A stretch of DNA of 36,735 nucleotides from NCBI GenBank assembly GCA_944321865.1, contig CALUMZ010000021.1:1-36735 (forward strand), in the 5' to 3' direction. Made by a program: the position numbers and the translations under genes. The stretch comes from an uncultured Muribaculaceae bacterium. GTDB taxonomy: Bacteria; Bacteroidota; Bacteroidia; Bacteroidales; Muribaculaceae. Position 1 is the first letter of the stretch. Each line of letters opens with the position of its first letter. Positions 7,812 through 16,413 of the stretch are shown here, piece after piece. The notes beneath the pieces were generated by a model. That model worked only from the letters and a program-made list of their open reading frames with translations. It was not told the origin of the DNA and did no database searches.

Positions 7812-8280
7812 ACAAGAAGGATGCTTTCTATGCAGGCGAACTATATGCCACAGATGTGCCTCCAAGCGACGGACAAAAGTACCCGGCAAAGAAACAGAAG
7901 TAATGGAACTGGTTCCAATGGGAGGATATTGGCGGGATTTGCCCGAAGAAGTTCAAAAAGAATACATGGGCGGAAGTTACGGACTTGCGGGAGGGAAAAC
8001 TGGAATGGCACGGCGCTTGTCGCTCGCCGAACCGAGCCTGACATTGACATGCGCGCCGGCACAGAAGCAGACCGAACGTTGCCATCCGATAGAGACACGA
8101 CCGCTGACCGTAAGAGAATATGCCCGCATACAAACATTTCCCGACGACTGGGAATTTGCCGGGCGGTTAAGCTCAAAATACAGGCAGATAGGCAATGCAG
8201 TGCCTGTCAACTTGGCGTATGCGGTAGGCAGATCGTTAATAAGGCTGTTCAACGATATTGAAAAAGCCGCACATTCATAA
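7802..8280 (+). pseudogene. C-terminal remnant of a C5-cytosine DNA methyltransferase (Dcm type)
   Basis: The segment keeps the last motifs of a C5-MTase: [16 protein letters not shown], then motif IX ([20 protein letters not shown]) and motif X ([14 protein letters not shown]). The catalytic PCQ and ENV motifs and the SAM-binding FxGxG are absent. The family frame can be followed upstream from about 7802 ([20 protein letters not shown]) to a stop at about 7902; restoring one G there (AAG-GTAATGGAA) joins it to [17 protein letters not shown] in the frame of the C-terminal part. It is therefore both 5'-truncated and frameshifted and cannot be an active enzyme. No restriction endonuclease is nearby. 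Confidence 0.8.
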
Positions 8281-8346
8281 TAAATAATAAATAAATATAA
8301 ATAATATTATATTTCATGAGAATTTGCAGGCGCGTGTGCAAAATAT

Positions 8347-8378
8347 GTTGCAAGAGAGCAGGCAAATGAGTATATTTG
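8347..8378 (+). promoter_or_regulatory. Promoter of rimP-nusA-infB
   Basis: GTTG-N20-TATATTTG: perfect -7 and one mismatch at -33. The transcript would start near 8385, giving a leader of about 80 nt that contains two hairpins before the rimP ATG. Confidence 0.65.
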
Positions 8379-8410
8379 CAGCCGTAAACCATAAAAAGGT
8401 TTAAAAAGTG

Positions 8411-8439
8411 GAGGGGGCAGGCGGCTCCCTCATTTTTTT
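8411..8439 (+). terminator. Intrinsic terminator (attenuator) in the rimP leader
   Basis: A GC-rich 8-bp stem (GAGGGGGC/GCTCCCTC with one G-T pair, loop AGGCG, 8411-8431) is followed by T7 (8433-8439), only 24 nt before the rimP start. A smaller hairpin TAAACC...GGTTTA precedes it. It lies inside the transcribed leader of an essential operon that encodes NusA itself, so it is likely a regulatory attenuator. Confidence 0.75.
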
Positions 8440-8463
8440 ATCAAAAAACGTTTATACACATTT

Positions 8464-8928
8464 ATGATAGACAAAACAGCCTTGAAAGAAGTAGTGACTG
8501 ACGCACTTGCCGACAGTAATATCTTCTTGGTGTCGGTTGAAGTGTCGGCCGACAACCGCATTGTGGTGGAATTGGAGAAAACCGAAGGCAACATCACCAT
8601 CGACGACTGTATAGAAATCAACAACGTGATTGAAGCCAACTTCGACCGCGACAAGGAGGACTACGAACTTGAAGTGGGGTCGGCAGGGCTCACTTCGCCA
8701 TTCAAGGTAAAAGCACAATACGACAAGAACATCGGCAACCAAGTAGAGGTATTGACTTGCGACGGCCGCAAGCTCAAAGGCTTGTTGAAAGCCGCAGGCG
8801 ACACCGACTTCACTATCGCAATCACCAAGAAAGTCAAGCCCGAAGGTGCCAAACGCCCTATAATGGTCGATGAAGACGAGACTCTCAATTATAACGAAAT
8901 AAAATACACAAAAAACATCATAGACTAA
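8464..8928 (+). CDS. rimP: Ribosome maturation factor RimP
   Basis: Needed for maturation of the 30S subunit. 154 residues, the family length, with the N-terminal alpha/beta domain (DALADSNIFLVSVEVSADNRIVVELEK, IDDCIEINNVIEANFD), the signature YELEVGSAGLTSPFK and a C-terminal Sm-like barrel (IGNQVEVLTCDGRKLKGLLKAAG). Order rimP-nusA-infB is conserved across bacteria, which fixes the identity. nusA begins 14 bp downstream. Expression probably depends on read-through of the leader terminator at 8411-8439. Confidence 0.95.
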   Translation: MIDKTALKEVVTDALADSNIFLVSVEVSADNRIVVELEKTEGNITIDDCIEINNVIEANFDRDKEDYELEVGSAGLTSPFKVKAQYDKNIGNQVEVLTCDGRKLKGLLKAAGDTDFTIAITKKVKPEGAKRPIMVDEDETLNYNEIKYTKNIID

Positions 8929-8942
8929 CGCGTAAAAGTAAC

Positions 8943-10205
8943 ATGGCAAAGAAAGAGGAATCAATCGACATGGTGGACCGCTTCTCGGAATTCAAGGAGC
9001 TGAGGAACATCGATAAAACCACAATGATTAGCGTCTTGGAAGAATCATTCCGCAGCGTCATAGCCAAAATGTTCGGTAGTGACGAGAACTTTGACGTAAT
9101 CATGAATCCCGACAAAGGTGACTGCGAAATATACCAGAACCTCGAAATCGTTCCCGACGGAAAAGTCGAAAACCCTGCCAAGCAAATAAGCCTGAGCGAT
9201 GCCCGCAATGATGTCGACAACCCCGACCCCGATTGTGAGGTGGGTGAAGAACACACCAAGAAAATCGACTTTGCCAAATTTGGCCGCCGCGCCATTCTCA
9301 ACCTGCGCCAAACGCTTGCAAGCAAAATCCTCGACTTGCAGAAGGATGCCATCTACACCAAGTTCAAGGAAATGGAAGGCGAATTGGTCACCGGCGAAGT
9401 GTACCAATTGTGGAAAAAAGAAATACTGCTGCTCGACGACGACAAGAACGAACTATTGTTGCCCAAGGACCAGCAAATACCCACCGACTTCTACCGCAAG
9501 GGCGACACGGTGAGAGCCGTTATTTACAATGTTGACAACAAGAACAACAACCCCAAGATTACGGTATCGCGCACAAGCGACACATTCCTGCGCCGCCTGT
9601 TCGAGCTTGAAGTGCCCGAGATACACGACGGGCTTATCCTCATTCGCGCCGTGGCACGCATACCGGGAGAACGTGCAAAGATTGCTGTGGAGTCATACGA
9701 CGACCGCATCGACCCCGTGGGAGCTTGCGTGGGTGTGAAAGGAGCCCGCATACATGGCATCGTGCGTGAGTTGCGCAACGAAAACATCGACGTAATCAAC
9801 TACACCAGCAACCCGTCGCTGTTCATACAGCGCGCACTGAGCCCCGCCAAAATCTCGTCGATACGCATCGACGAAGAAAACAAGCATGCCGAGGTGTTCC
9901 TGAAGCCCGAAGAAGTGTCACTTGCCATCGGCAAGGGAGGCTTGAACATTCGCCTTGCAACCATGCTCACCGGGTATGAAATCGACGTATACCGCGACCT
10001 CGACGACAACGAAGAAGACATATACTTAGACGAGTTCAAGGACGAAATAGACTCGTGGGTGATCGAAGCCCTCAAAAACATGGGTTGCGCCACGGCAAAG
10101 GCAGTGCTCAACACCCCGCGTGAAGAATTAATCGAAAAGGCCGATCTTGAAGAAGACACCGTCGATAATGTAATAAAAGTCCTCAAAGCCGAATTTGAGA
10201 ATTGA
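8943..10205 (+). CDS. nusA: Transcription termination/antitermination factor NusA
   Basis: RNA polymerase-associated elongation factor of 420 residues. Domain order: N-terminal RNAP-binding domain (about 1-135), S1 domain (about 146-210), KH1 (about 240-305, PGERAKIAVESYDDRIDPVGACVGVKGARI) and KH2 (about 310-352, VSLAIGKGGLNIRLA), then a short acidic tail with one helix-hairpin-helix-like unit (GCATAKAVLNTPREELIEKADLEEDTV). The E. coli-type duplicated C-terminal acidic repeats are reduced, as usual in Bacteroidota. An intrinsic terminator in its own operon leader allows feedback control by NusA. Confidence 0.97.
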   Translation: MAKKEESIDMVDRFSEFKELRNIDKTTMISVLEESFRSVIAKMFGSDENFDVIMNPDKGDCEIYQNLEIVPDGKVENPAKQISLSDARNDVDNPDPDCEVGEEHTKKIDFAKFGRRAILNLRQTLASKILDLQKDAIYTKFKEMEGELVTGEVYQLWKKEILLLDDDKNELLLPKDQQIPTDFYRKGDTVRAVIYNVDNKNNNPKITVSRTSDTFLRRLFELEVPEIHDGLILIRAVARIPGERAKIAVESYDDRIDPVGACVGVKGARIHGIVRELRNENIDVINYTSNPSLFIQRALSPAKISSIRIDEENKHAEVFLKPEEVSLAIGKGGLNIRLATMLTGYEIDVYRDLDDNEEDIYLDEFKDEIDSWVIEALKNMGCATAKAVLNTPREELIEKADLEEDTVDNVIKVLKAEFEN

Positions 10206-10215
10206 TACTGTCCCG

Positions 10216-10246
10216 GCCGGGGCACAGGGTTATTTCCCACCCCGGC
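10216..10246 (+). terminator. Hairpin between nusA and infB
   Basis: GCCGGGG (10216-10222) pairs with CCCCGGC (10240-10246) and an inner GGG/CCC stem. The following TTCCTCTCCTTT is only moderately T-rich, so it could be a partial terminator or processing hairpin. The 170-bp gap also holds near-matches to -7 boxes but no full promoter. Confidence 0.4.
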
Positions 10247-10375
10247 TTCCTCTCCTTTGATGTAACAGACTGTTTAAATTTTCCTGATTATCTATGATTT
10301 TGGTCGAGTTATTTTGAGATTTAAACGAGTCACAATAATACAGCTTCAACGTTATAACAGTTTTAAAGATCGTAT

Positions 10376-13240
10376 ATGCCCGTAAAGATAAGCAAAGTAG
10401 CAAAAGACTTGAACGTGGGGACGCAAACTATTATTGAGTTCCTGAGCAAAAAGAACATCACAGTAGAATCTAATCCAAACGCCCGCATATCGGACGAACA
10501 CTACAAGATGCTGCTCGATGCGTTTCGCACCGATAAGGATCAACGTATAAAATCCGACAACTTTATCAGCGAACGCCGCCAAGAACGGTCAAAACCCGAA
10601 CGTCAACCCGGCAAGCAACAGCCAAAGGTTGAGGAGTTCATATCTACTGCATCACAGATTCCCACACCCAAGGTGGTGGGAAAAATCGACTTGTCGCAAG
10701 CCGGGAAGCCAAAGGTAGAAATAACGGCAACTGCCGAGGCTGCCGACAAGGAAGAACATCACGTTGAAGTCAAAGAACAGGAAGAGACACCTAAATCGCA
10801 AAATATCGAGAAAGAAATAATCCCGCAAACCACCGAGGCCAAGCAAGAAACAGTTGCAGCCCCTATCGAAACGGGAGAAGAAGTTGAAGAACAACAAAAC
10901 ATCCAAATGGAAAACGGCAATAACGAAGCTGACGGCAAAACAGAAAAGAAAACCGACGAGGAGATTTTCACTTTTGGCACACCAGTATTGAAGAATCAAC
11001 CTAAAGTCATTGGCAAAATCGACTTGTCGACAATCAATTCTCAAACCCGGCCCAAGAAGAAATCAAAAGAAGAAAAAAGAAAAGAACGGCAAGAAAAATC
11101 ACGACAAGAGGCTGCCGCCCACAATGCCGCCACAGGCGCCGACCAAGCTGCCCAAGGCGACCGCAAGAAGCGCAAACGCATAGGGAAGGAAAAAGTCGAC
11201 ATCGAGAAAAGCGCAAGCCAGATAACATCGCAAGCCAAGCCGGCAAAAAACAACATGACCGGCGGCAGTGATGATGCCGCAGGAAAGAGCCGCAAAAACC
11301 GCAAGAACAAGCGTCCGTTCAAAGCCGAAATAAGCGATGAAGACGTACAAAAACAAGTAAAGGAAACCCTTGCCCGACTCACGGCAAAGAACCCAAAGAA
11401 ATCGGCAAAATGGCGTAAGGAAAAACGCGAGGCCGTGGAAGAACGCGAACGCGAAGCTGCCGAAATGGAGGCTATGGAAGAAAAAACGCTCAAACTCACC
11501 GAGTTTGTTACGGCCAACGACCTTGCGGTGATGATGAACGTTCCCATCAACAAGGTTATTGCCACTTGCATGAGCTTGGGTGTGATGGTATCAATCAACC
11601 AACGGCTTGATGCCGAAACCATCAACATCGTTGCCGATGAATTTGGGTTTAAAACCGAATACGTCAGCGCCGAAGTGTCGGAAGCAATACACAACAGCAT
11701 AGACGAAGAGGACAAGCCCGAAGACCTTGTTCCGCGTCCGCCGGTAGTGACGGTGATGGGACACGTCGACCACGGTAAAACATCGTTGCTCGACTATATA
11801 CGCAATGCCAATGTGATAGCCGGCGAGGCCGGAGGCATCACCCAGCACATTGGGGCATACAACGTGAAGCTCAAGAACGGGCAGCACATCACGTTCCTCG
11901 ACACCCCGGGACACGAAGCATTCACCGCCATGCGTGCCCGCGGTGCCAAAATCACCGACATCGTAATCATCATTGTTGCTGCCGATGACAATGTGATGCC
12001 GCAGACGGTCGAGGCCATCAACCACGCTTCGGCTGCCGGCGTGCCTATCATTTTCGCGATAAACAAAATCGACAAGCCTGCCGCCAATCCCGAGAAAATC
12101 AAGGAGGAACTGGCCAACATGAACTACCTTGTGGAAGAATGGGGCGGAAAATACCAGTCGCAAGACATCTCGGCAAAGAAAGGCATCGGCGTGACAGAAT
12201 TGCTCGACAAGGTGCTGCTCGAAGCCGAAATGCTCGAACTTAAAGCCAACCCCAAACGCCGTGCCGTGGGTTCTATCATAGAATCTTCACTCGACAAGGG
12301 CCGCGGATACATCGCCACCGTGCTGGTACAGAACGGCACGCTCAAAGTGGGCGACATTATACTTGCCGGCACACACTATGGCAAAGTAAAGGCTATGTTC
12401 AACGAGCGCAACCAGCGCATCACCGAAGCCGGGCCGTCGGAACCGGCACTGATACTGGGATTGAACGGAGCCCCGACAGCCGGCGACAAATTCAATGTGA
12501 TGGACACCGACCAAGAGGCCCGCGAGATAGCAAGCAAGCGCGAACAGTTGCAACGCGAACTGGGATTGCGCACACAAAAGCGCGTAACGCTCGAAGACAT
12601 AGGCCGCCGCAAGGCATTGGGCAGCTTCAATGAGCTTAACATCATCGTCAAGGGTGACGTGGACGGCTCTATCGAGGCATTGAGCGACTCGCTCATCAAG
12701 TTGTCGACACCCGAGGTGCAAGTTAACGTAATACACAAAGCTGTGGGTGCGATTTCAGAGAGCGACGTTACACTTGCCGCAGCCTCCGATGCATATATCG
12801 TCGGGTTCCAAGTGCGCCCCTCGCAGGCAGCACGGCGACTGGCCGAGCGCGACGGCGTCGACATTCGCCTCTACTCGGTGATATACAAGGCCATCGATGA
12901 GGTGAAAGCCGCAATGGAAGGTATGCTCTCGCCCGAAATCAAGGAAGAAATCCTTGGCTCGGCCGAAGTCATGCAGACCTACCACATATCAAAAGTTGGA
13001 ACCATTGCCGGAGCCATCGTGCGCGAGGGCAAGGTGAAACGCAACTGCAAGGTGCGCCTCATTCGCGACGGTATAGTAATTTACACCGGCGACCTTGGCT
13101 CGCTGAAGCGCTTCAAGGACGATGTGAAAGAGGTTACATCGGGATTTGATTGCGGTCTGAGCATTGCCGGATACAACGACATAAAAGTCGGCGACTTCAT
13201 CGAATCGTTTGAAGAAGTAGAGGTAAAAAAATCATTGTAG
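10376..13240 (+). CDS. infB: Translation initiation factor IF-2
   Basis: GTPase that delivers initiator tRNA to the ribosome, 954 residues. An N-terminal IF2_N helix domain ([26 protein letters not shown]) is followed by about 320 residues of low-complexity Lys/Glu/Ala-rich linker containing a short duplicated unit, [10 protein letters not shown] (99-107) and [10 protein letters not shown] (209-218). A second IF2_N domain lies at about 375-425. The G domain has G1 GHVDHGKT (462-469), G3 DTPGH (509-513), G4 NKID (563-566) and SAKKG (599-603), then the C-terminal beta-barrels and tRNA-binding domain. Third gene of the rimP operon, ended by a strong terminator. Confidence 0.98.
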   Translation: MPVKISKVAKDLNVGTQTIIEFLSKKNITVESNPNARISDEHYKMLLDAFRTDKDQRIKSDNFISERRQERSKPERQPGKQQPKVEEFISTASQIPTPKVVGKIDLSQAGKPKVEITATAEAADKEEHHVEVKEQEETPKSQNIEKEIIPQTTEAKQETVAAPIETGEEVEEQQNIQMENGNNEADGKTEKKTDEEIFTFGTPVLKNQPKVIGKIDLSTINSQTRPKKKSKEEKRKERQEKSRQEAAAHNAATGADQAAQGDRKKRKRIGKEKVDIEKSASQITSQAKPAKNNMTGGSDDAAGKSRKNRKNKRPFKAEISDEDVQKQVKETLARLTAKNPKKSAKWRKEKREAVEEREREAAEMEAMEEKTLKLTEFVTANDLAVMMNVPINKVIATCMSLGVMVSINQRLDAETINIVADEFGFKTEYVSAEVSEAIHNSIDEEDKPEDLVPRPPVVTVMGHVDHGKTSLLDYIRNANVIAGEAGGITQHIGAYNVKLKNGQHITFLDTPGHEAFTAMRARGAKITDIVIIIVAADDNVMPQTVEAINHASAAGVPIIFAINKIDKPAANPEKIKEELANMNYLVEEWGGKYQSQDISAKKGIGVTELLDKVLLEAEMLELKANPKRRAVGSIIESSLDKGRGYIATVLVQNGTLKVGDIILAGTHYGKVKAMFNERNQRITEAGPSEPALILGLNGAPTAGDKFNVMDTDQEAREIASKREQLQRELGLRTQKRVTLEDIGRRKALGSFNELNIIVKGDVDGSIEALSDSLIKLSTPEVQVNVIHKAVGAISESDVTLAAASDAYIVGFQVRPSQAARRLAERDGVDIRLYSVIYKAIDEVKAAMEGMLSPEIKEEILGSAEVMQTYHISKVGTIAGAIVREGKVKRNCKVRLIRDGIVIYTGDLGSLKRFKDDVKEVTSGFDCGLSIAGYNDIKVGDFIESFEEVEVKKSL

Positions 13241-13268
13241 TGGCTCATATATAACACAACCATAAAAC

Positions 13269-13316
13269 GGAGGGCGGCGTGGAACACATCAACCACACCG
13301 CCCCTCTCTGTTTTTT
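13269..13316 (+). terminator. Rho-independent terminator after infB
   Basis: Long GC-rich stem (GGAGGGCGGCGTGG against CCACACCGCCCCTC, small mismatches) with a loop of about 8 nt, then T6 at 13311-13316. It ends the rimP-nusA-infB transcript just before folK. Confidence 0.85.
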
Positions 13317-13330
13317 CACGACTACACGCT

Positions 13331-13813
13331 ATGAATTATTACTTGAACATCGGTTCAAACATAGGCAACCGCCAAGGCAATATTTCACAGGCAATCGACC
13401 TGATAAACAGCACATTCAAGACTTCGGTGCGATGCAGCAGCCCGGTAGAGAGCGAGCCATGGGGATTTGACTCCGGCAACACGTTTGTCAACGAGGGTAT
13501 AGTGTTGCGCACCGACCGCGCACCACACGATGTGCTGACGGCATTGCAGCGCGTCGAACGTTCAATAAGCGACACTTCACATCGCAATGCCGATGGCAGC
13601 TACCGCGACCGCATAATAGACATCGACATCGTTGCCATCGACCATCTTGTCATCGACTCTCCCACGCTCAAAGTCCCGCACCCACACTTTGCCGAACGTG
13701 ATTTCTACATTATTCCCATGCAGGAACTTGCGCCCACGTGGACACACCCACGCACGCACCTCACACCTTGCCAGATGCTCAACAAGCTCACGGCCGGTGC
13801 TGCGGCTCGGTAA
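13331..13813 (+). CDS. folK: 6-hydroxymethyl-7,8-dihydropterin pyrophosphokinase (HPPK)
   Basis: Transfers pyrophosphate from ATP to 6-hydroxymethyl-dihydropterin in folate synthesis. 160 residues, normal for monofunctional FolK. Diagnostic elements: YLNIGSNIGNR at the N-terminus, SSPVESEPWGF pterin-side loop, DRIIDIDIVAID (the Mg-binding RxxDxDxx motif), and VPHPHFAERDFYIIPM near the C-terminus. It is the only gene between the infB terminator and a convergent small gene whose 3' end it overlaps by 26 bp. folA lies 560 bp further, so two folate genes are neighbours though not one operon. Confidence 0.95.
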   Translation: MNYYLNIGSNIGNRQGNISQAIDLINSTFKTSVRCSSPVESEPWGFDSGNTFVNEGIVLRTDRAPHDVLTALQRVERSISDTSHRNADGSYRDRIIDIDIVAIDHLVIDSPTLKVPHPHFAERDFYIIPMQELAPTWTHPRTHLTPCQMLNKLTAGAAAR

Positions 13814-13964
13814 CCACGTCATCGGCTGCCGTAGCGTTTTCGCGGGCAAGGCGCTCTTTGTAGGCTTTAAGTTGCTTCTTAAACAGCAACCGCTTCTGTC
13901 GTTCCTTTGCCGCCTTGCGGGCAAGGTAAGCCTCATATTGATTTTCAAGATAATTATCAGCCAT
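13788..13964 (-). CDS. Small conserved charged protein (MADNYLE-type)
   Basis: 58 residues starting MADNYLENQYEAYLARKAAKERQ and continuing as a Lys/Arg/Glu/Ala-rich predicted long helix. I recall similar short MADNYLE-starting proteins in other Bacteroidales (memory, not checked). The ATG at 13964 is chosen; the frame is open to an ATG at 14156 but that extension lacks coding character and crosses repeat sequence. It converges on folK and overlaps its last 26 bp antiparallel. Function unknown. Confidence 0.6.
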   Translation of the reverse strand: MADNYLENQYEAYLARKAAKERQKRLLFKKQLKAYKERLARENATAADDVVTEPQHRP

Positions 13965-14002
13965 ATCAAAATTTCTTAAACTAAAATCGCTCAAGGAATA
14001 GA

Positions 14003-14126
14003 GGGTATACATCGTAAAGATGCGAAAAAAGGGCTGCGGAGCTGCCCAATCATGCGTAAAATCGGTCGGGCAATAGGGGTACAGCCAAACTGTGCAAGAT
14101 ACTAAAATGGGCTGCTCCGCAGCCCC
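14003..14126. repeat. Family 1 repeat, degenerate copy
   Basis: 14003-14047 aligns with the element at 29378-29416: GGGTATACATC, an A-rich stretch, then GGGCTGC-GG-AGCTGCC. The block at 14031-14047 is matched in inverted orientation at 14109-14125 (16 of 17 positions); 14109-14125 is itself a 7-bp stem with loop TCC. The right-hand GGGTGTATC-like end is not recognisable. Confidence 0.5.
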
Positions 14127-14218
14127 TTGTTTAAACAGGCTCTTAGCATCTCCCATGACTTTGAATCACCATGCTTGAAACCGATTGTAGAACACACATC
14201 AAAACTGTGTTTTATCAA

Positions 14219-14248
14219 TTGTAGAGACGCGGCACACTTCGTGCCGCC
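14219..14248. repeat. Family 1 palindrome fragment (TAGAGACG type)
   Basis: TGTAGAGACG is followed by GCGGCAC-ACTTC-GTGCCGC. It shares the TAGAGACG arm and the GGC/GCC centre of the palindromes in blocks A and B but lacks the outer CGTCTC. The remainder of 13965-14320 shows no gene. Confidence 0.55.
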
Positions 14249-14322
14249 ATTGTTTATACCCCCAAAATTACGGCAAACAGCCGACAATCGCAAACTTTTT
14301 CGGCTCAGGCGACGCATGTGTT

Positions 14323-14353
14323 TTTGCATTGCGCACTGCTTTTAGTAATTTTG
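14323..14353 (+). promoter_or_regulatory. Promoter of folA
   Basis: TTTG-N19-TAATTTTG, full consensus. The predicted start near 14360 leaves a leader of about 15 nt and supports the ATG at 14375 over an in-frame upstream start. Confidence 0.75.
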
Positions 14354-14374
14354 TGCAAACAAACCACAACTTTC

Positions 14375-14878
14375 ATGAAAATATCAGCCATCGCAGCCAT
14401 CGACGAAAACGGGGCCATAGGCAAACAGGGAGGACTGTTATGCCACCTGCCGGCCGACTTGCGGCATTTCAAGGCCGTCACAATGGGCAGCCCCATCATA
14501 ATGGGGCGCAAAACATTCGAGAGCTTCCCTCGCGGCCCGCTGCCCGGACGGCTCAACATAATACTCACACGCGATGCCTCATACTCCCCGGCGGGAACCG
14601 TCGTGTGCCACGACATCGACAGCGCGCTCGAAGTTGCGGCTCGCAGTGGCAAGGGAGAATGCTTCGTGATAGGTGGCGGGCAAGTCTACAATGATTTTGC
14701 CGCACTCTGCGACGAGTTGCATTTAACTGTAATCCATGCCCGGTTTGCCGATGCCGACACATTTTTCCCTGCAATAGACATGGAACAATGGGAAACAATA
14801 AAAAAAGAAGATTACGCTGCCGACGAGCGTAATCCTTATTCTTACTCATTCCTGCACCTGCGGCGCAAAAATGCCTGA
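14375..14878 (+). CDS. folA: Dihydrofolate reductase
   Basis: NADPH-dependent reduction of dihydrofolate to tetrahydrofolate. 167 residues. Motifs: MKISAIAAIDENGAIG, the substrate-site helix LPADLRHFK (Asp28 is the E. coli Asp27 equivalent), IIMGRKTFESFP, GRLNIILTRD and the cofactor loop FVIGGGQVYNDF. Odd point: the near-invariant Trp of the PW/LW motif before HLP is Cys23 here (LLCHLPADL). Start set by the promoter at 14323-14353. It converges with the RluA-type gene downstream. Confidence 0.95.
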   Translation: MKISAIAAIDENGAIGKQGGLLCHLPADLRHFKAVTMGSPIIMGRKTFESFPRGPLPGRLNIILTRDASYSPAGTVVCHDIDSALEVAARSGKGECFVIGGGQVYNDFAALCDELHLTVIHARFADADTFFPAIDMEQWETIKKEDYAADERNPYSYSFLHLRRKNA

Positions 14879-14902
14879 AACCATTGCTATTTCCACACGG
14901 CC

Positions 14903-15868
14903 CTACTCATTGCCTTCCACAACGGCGTCCTCCTTGTCAATACGAGGTTGCCTGTAATGGACCAGACGCAAGAAACTTGCCGGAATGGGAGTTGTGAAAT
15001 TCATTTCTTTGCGTGTTATGGGATGCACAAACCGCAATGTCATGGCATGCAAAGCAAGCCGGCGTATGGGACTTGATGCCGCGCCATACTTGCGGTCGCC
15101 CACTATTGGGTGTCCCATCTCCTTTGAATGAACACGAATCTGATTCTTGCGGCCTGTGTCAAGCTCATACTCCACCAGTGAATAGCCATTTCCCACCTTC
15201 AAAGTCTTATATCGTGTTATGGCAAGCTGCCCTTTCTCGGGATCGTCGGTAGAGAACACCTCGAACTGCGAAGTCTCGGCAAGGTAGCTGCGTATCACCC
15301 CCTCCTTGTTCTCCATTCGGCCCTCCACCACTGCCACATATTTGCGATTGATAACCATGTTGTTCCAGTTGTGTTGCATTACCTCCTTGGCTTCCATGGT
15401 CTTGGCTATCATCATCAGCCCCGAAGTGTCACGGTCGAGCCGATGGACTATATACACATGCGCCTTGGGGTTATGCGATTTCACATACTCGCGCATTATG
15501 CTGTAGGCAGTGCCATCTTTTATTTTATCGGTACCCATCGACAGCAAACCGTAACCCTTGTTTATCACAAGTATGTCCTCGTCTTCATACACAAGCTCCA
15601 CACGCCTGTTGCTGAATACCACAAACGAGCGGTCGAAGTTGACCGAAAATTTGTCGCCCTTCTTGACGGGGAAATTGTATTGCGTGTAAGGAACGTCATT
15701 CACGGCAAACTGGTTGTGCCGCAACATCGATTTCACACTTTTCAAGCTATGGTCTGAAAGAATCTTGGTTGCAGTTTCAAGGATAGTGCCGTCTTCGTCT
15801 ACCGTCCACGTCCTGATGTTGTCGGGACGCAAGCCGCGTCCACCCTTTTTGTCGCTCGACTGTCGCAT
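14903..15868 (-). CDS. RluA-family pseudouridine synthase
   Basis: Isomerises uridine to pseudouridine in rRNA or tRNA. 321 residues from the ATG at 15868, which the promoter at 15886-15917 supports; the open frame extends to 15964 but that part is upstream of the transcript start. An S4-like RNA-binding segment (LSDHSLKSVKSMLRHNQFAVND, about 37-58) precedes the catalytic domain with HRLDRDTSGLMM (142-153, catalytic Asp146), YVAVVEG, and the C-terminal ELDTGRKNQIRVHSKEMGHPIVGDRKYG. Whether it is RluD, RluC or another subtype cannot be fixed. Confidence 0.92.
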   Translation of the reverse strand: MRQSSDKKGGRGLRPDNIRTWTVDEDGTILETATKILSDHSLKSVKSMLRHNQFAVNDVPYTQYNFPVKKGDKFSVNFDRSFVVFSNRRVELVYEDEDILVINKGYGLLSMGTDKIKDGTAYSIMREYVKSHNPKAHVYIVHRLDRDTSGLMMIAKTMEAKEVMQHNWNNMVINRKYVAVVEGRMENKEGVIRSYLAETSQFEVFSTDDPEKGQLAITRYKTLKVGNGYSLVEYELDTGRKNQIRVHSKEMGHPIVGDRKYGAASSPIRRLALHAMTLRFVHPITRKEMNFTTPIPASFLRLVHYRQPRIDKEDAVVEGNE

Positions 15869-15885
15869 AACTCTACATTTTTTTG

Positions 15886-15917
15886 CAAAGTTAATACACA
15901 TCGGCGTCAACACCAAA
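15886..15917 (-). promoter_or_regulatory. Promoter of the pseudouridine synthase gene
   Basis: The minus strand reads TTTG-N20-TAACTTTG, full consensus. Start near 15879, leader about 11 nt. Confidence 0.75.
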
Positions 15918-15970
15918 TTTACAAACGCACCCCCTGCAAGCGCCGATGGGTTCAAAAAAATCAACTAAAA

Positions 15971-16002
15971 TTTGTTGTTTTTTGTGGAATTATTTACTTT
16001 TG
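15971..16002 (+). promoter_or_regulatory. Promoter of the 16.4-18.5 kb envelope gene cluster
   Basis: TTTG-N20-TACTTTTG, full consensus, predicted start near 16009. The first gene begins only at 16414, so about 400 nt are transcribed before it. Confidence 0.7.
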
Positions 16003-16008
16003 CAACAC

Positions 16009-16413
16009 CCGGCATGCCATTTTGAGATGGTGACTGCGCGGGTGACATATTTGGAAAACGTTCTATGCGTGACTTTTCAACCCTTTGAATCTCGCAAATT
16101 GAAAGACAGAGAAAAGCAATCGGGCAATAGGCGTTTGCGTTGGATATGGAACGTGGTGTGCCGTATAACACAGTGGGGCACACCATAACGCAGTATAATC
16201 GTGCGACATCATATCTTGCGTGGACCGACCGTTAATTGCAAGTCCCCTGTCAATGGCAATGCGAGAGCCTAAAGGGTGGGACGAGCGAGTAGGTTGGATC
16301 CCACGCTTTTCATTTATGGCTATTACAATTTCGAGACAACTTTCACCATGCCTGCCACGGGATCCAAAGGCAACTAAAAGTTGCGCCCGACACGTAATAC
16401 AGGGAAACATATC
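16009..16413 (+). other. Long structured 5' leader or independent RNA
   Basis: No convincing ORF. Visible stems: TGGTGTGCC/GGCACACCA (about 16154-16184), TTGGATCCC (16294-16302) with GGGATCCAA (16359-16367), and GCAACT-AAA-AGTTGC (16370-16384). GTGGGA (16276-16281) can pair with TCCCAC (16299-16304), which overlaps the TTGGATCCC arm, so two mutually exclusive folds are possible. No U-run terminator is seen. I recognise no Rfam family in it. Confidence 0.4.

Noticed and set aside
14066..14077. 12-mer TCGGGCAATAGG shared with 16120-16131
   Set aside because: Dozens of shared 12-mers are expected by chance in a window of this size, and similarity does not extend.
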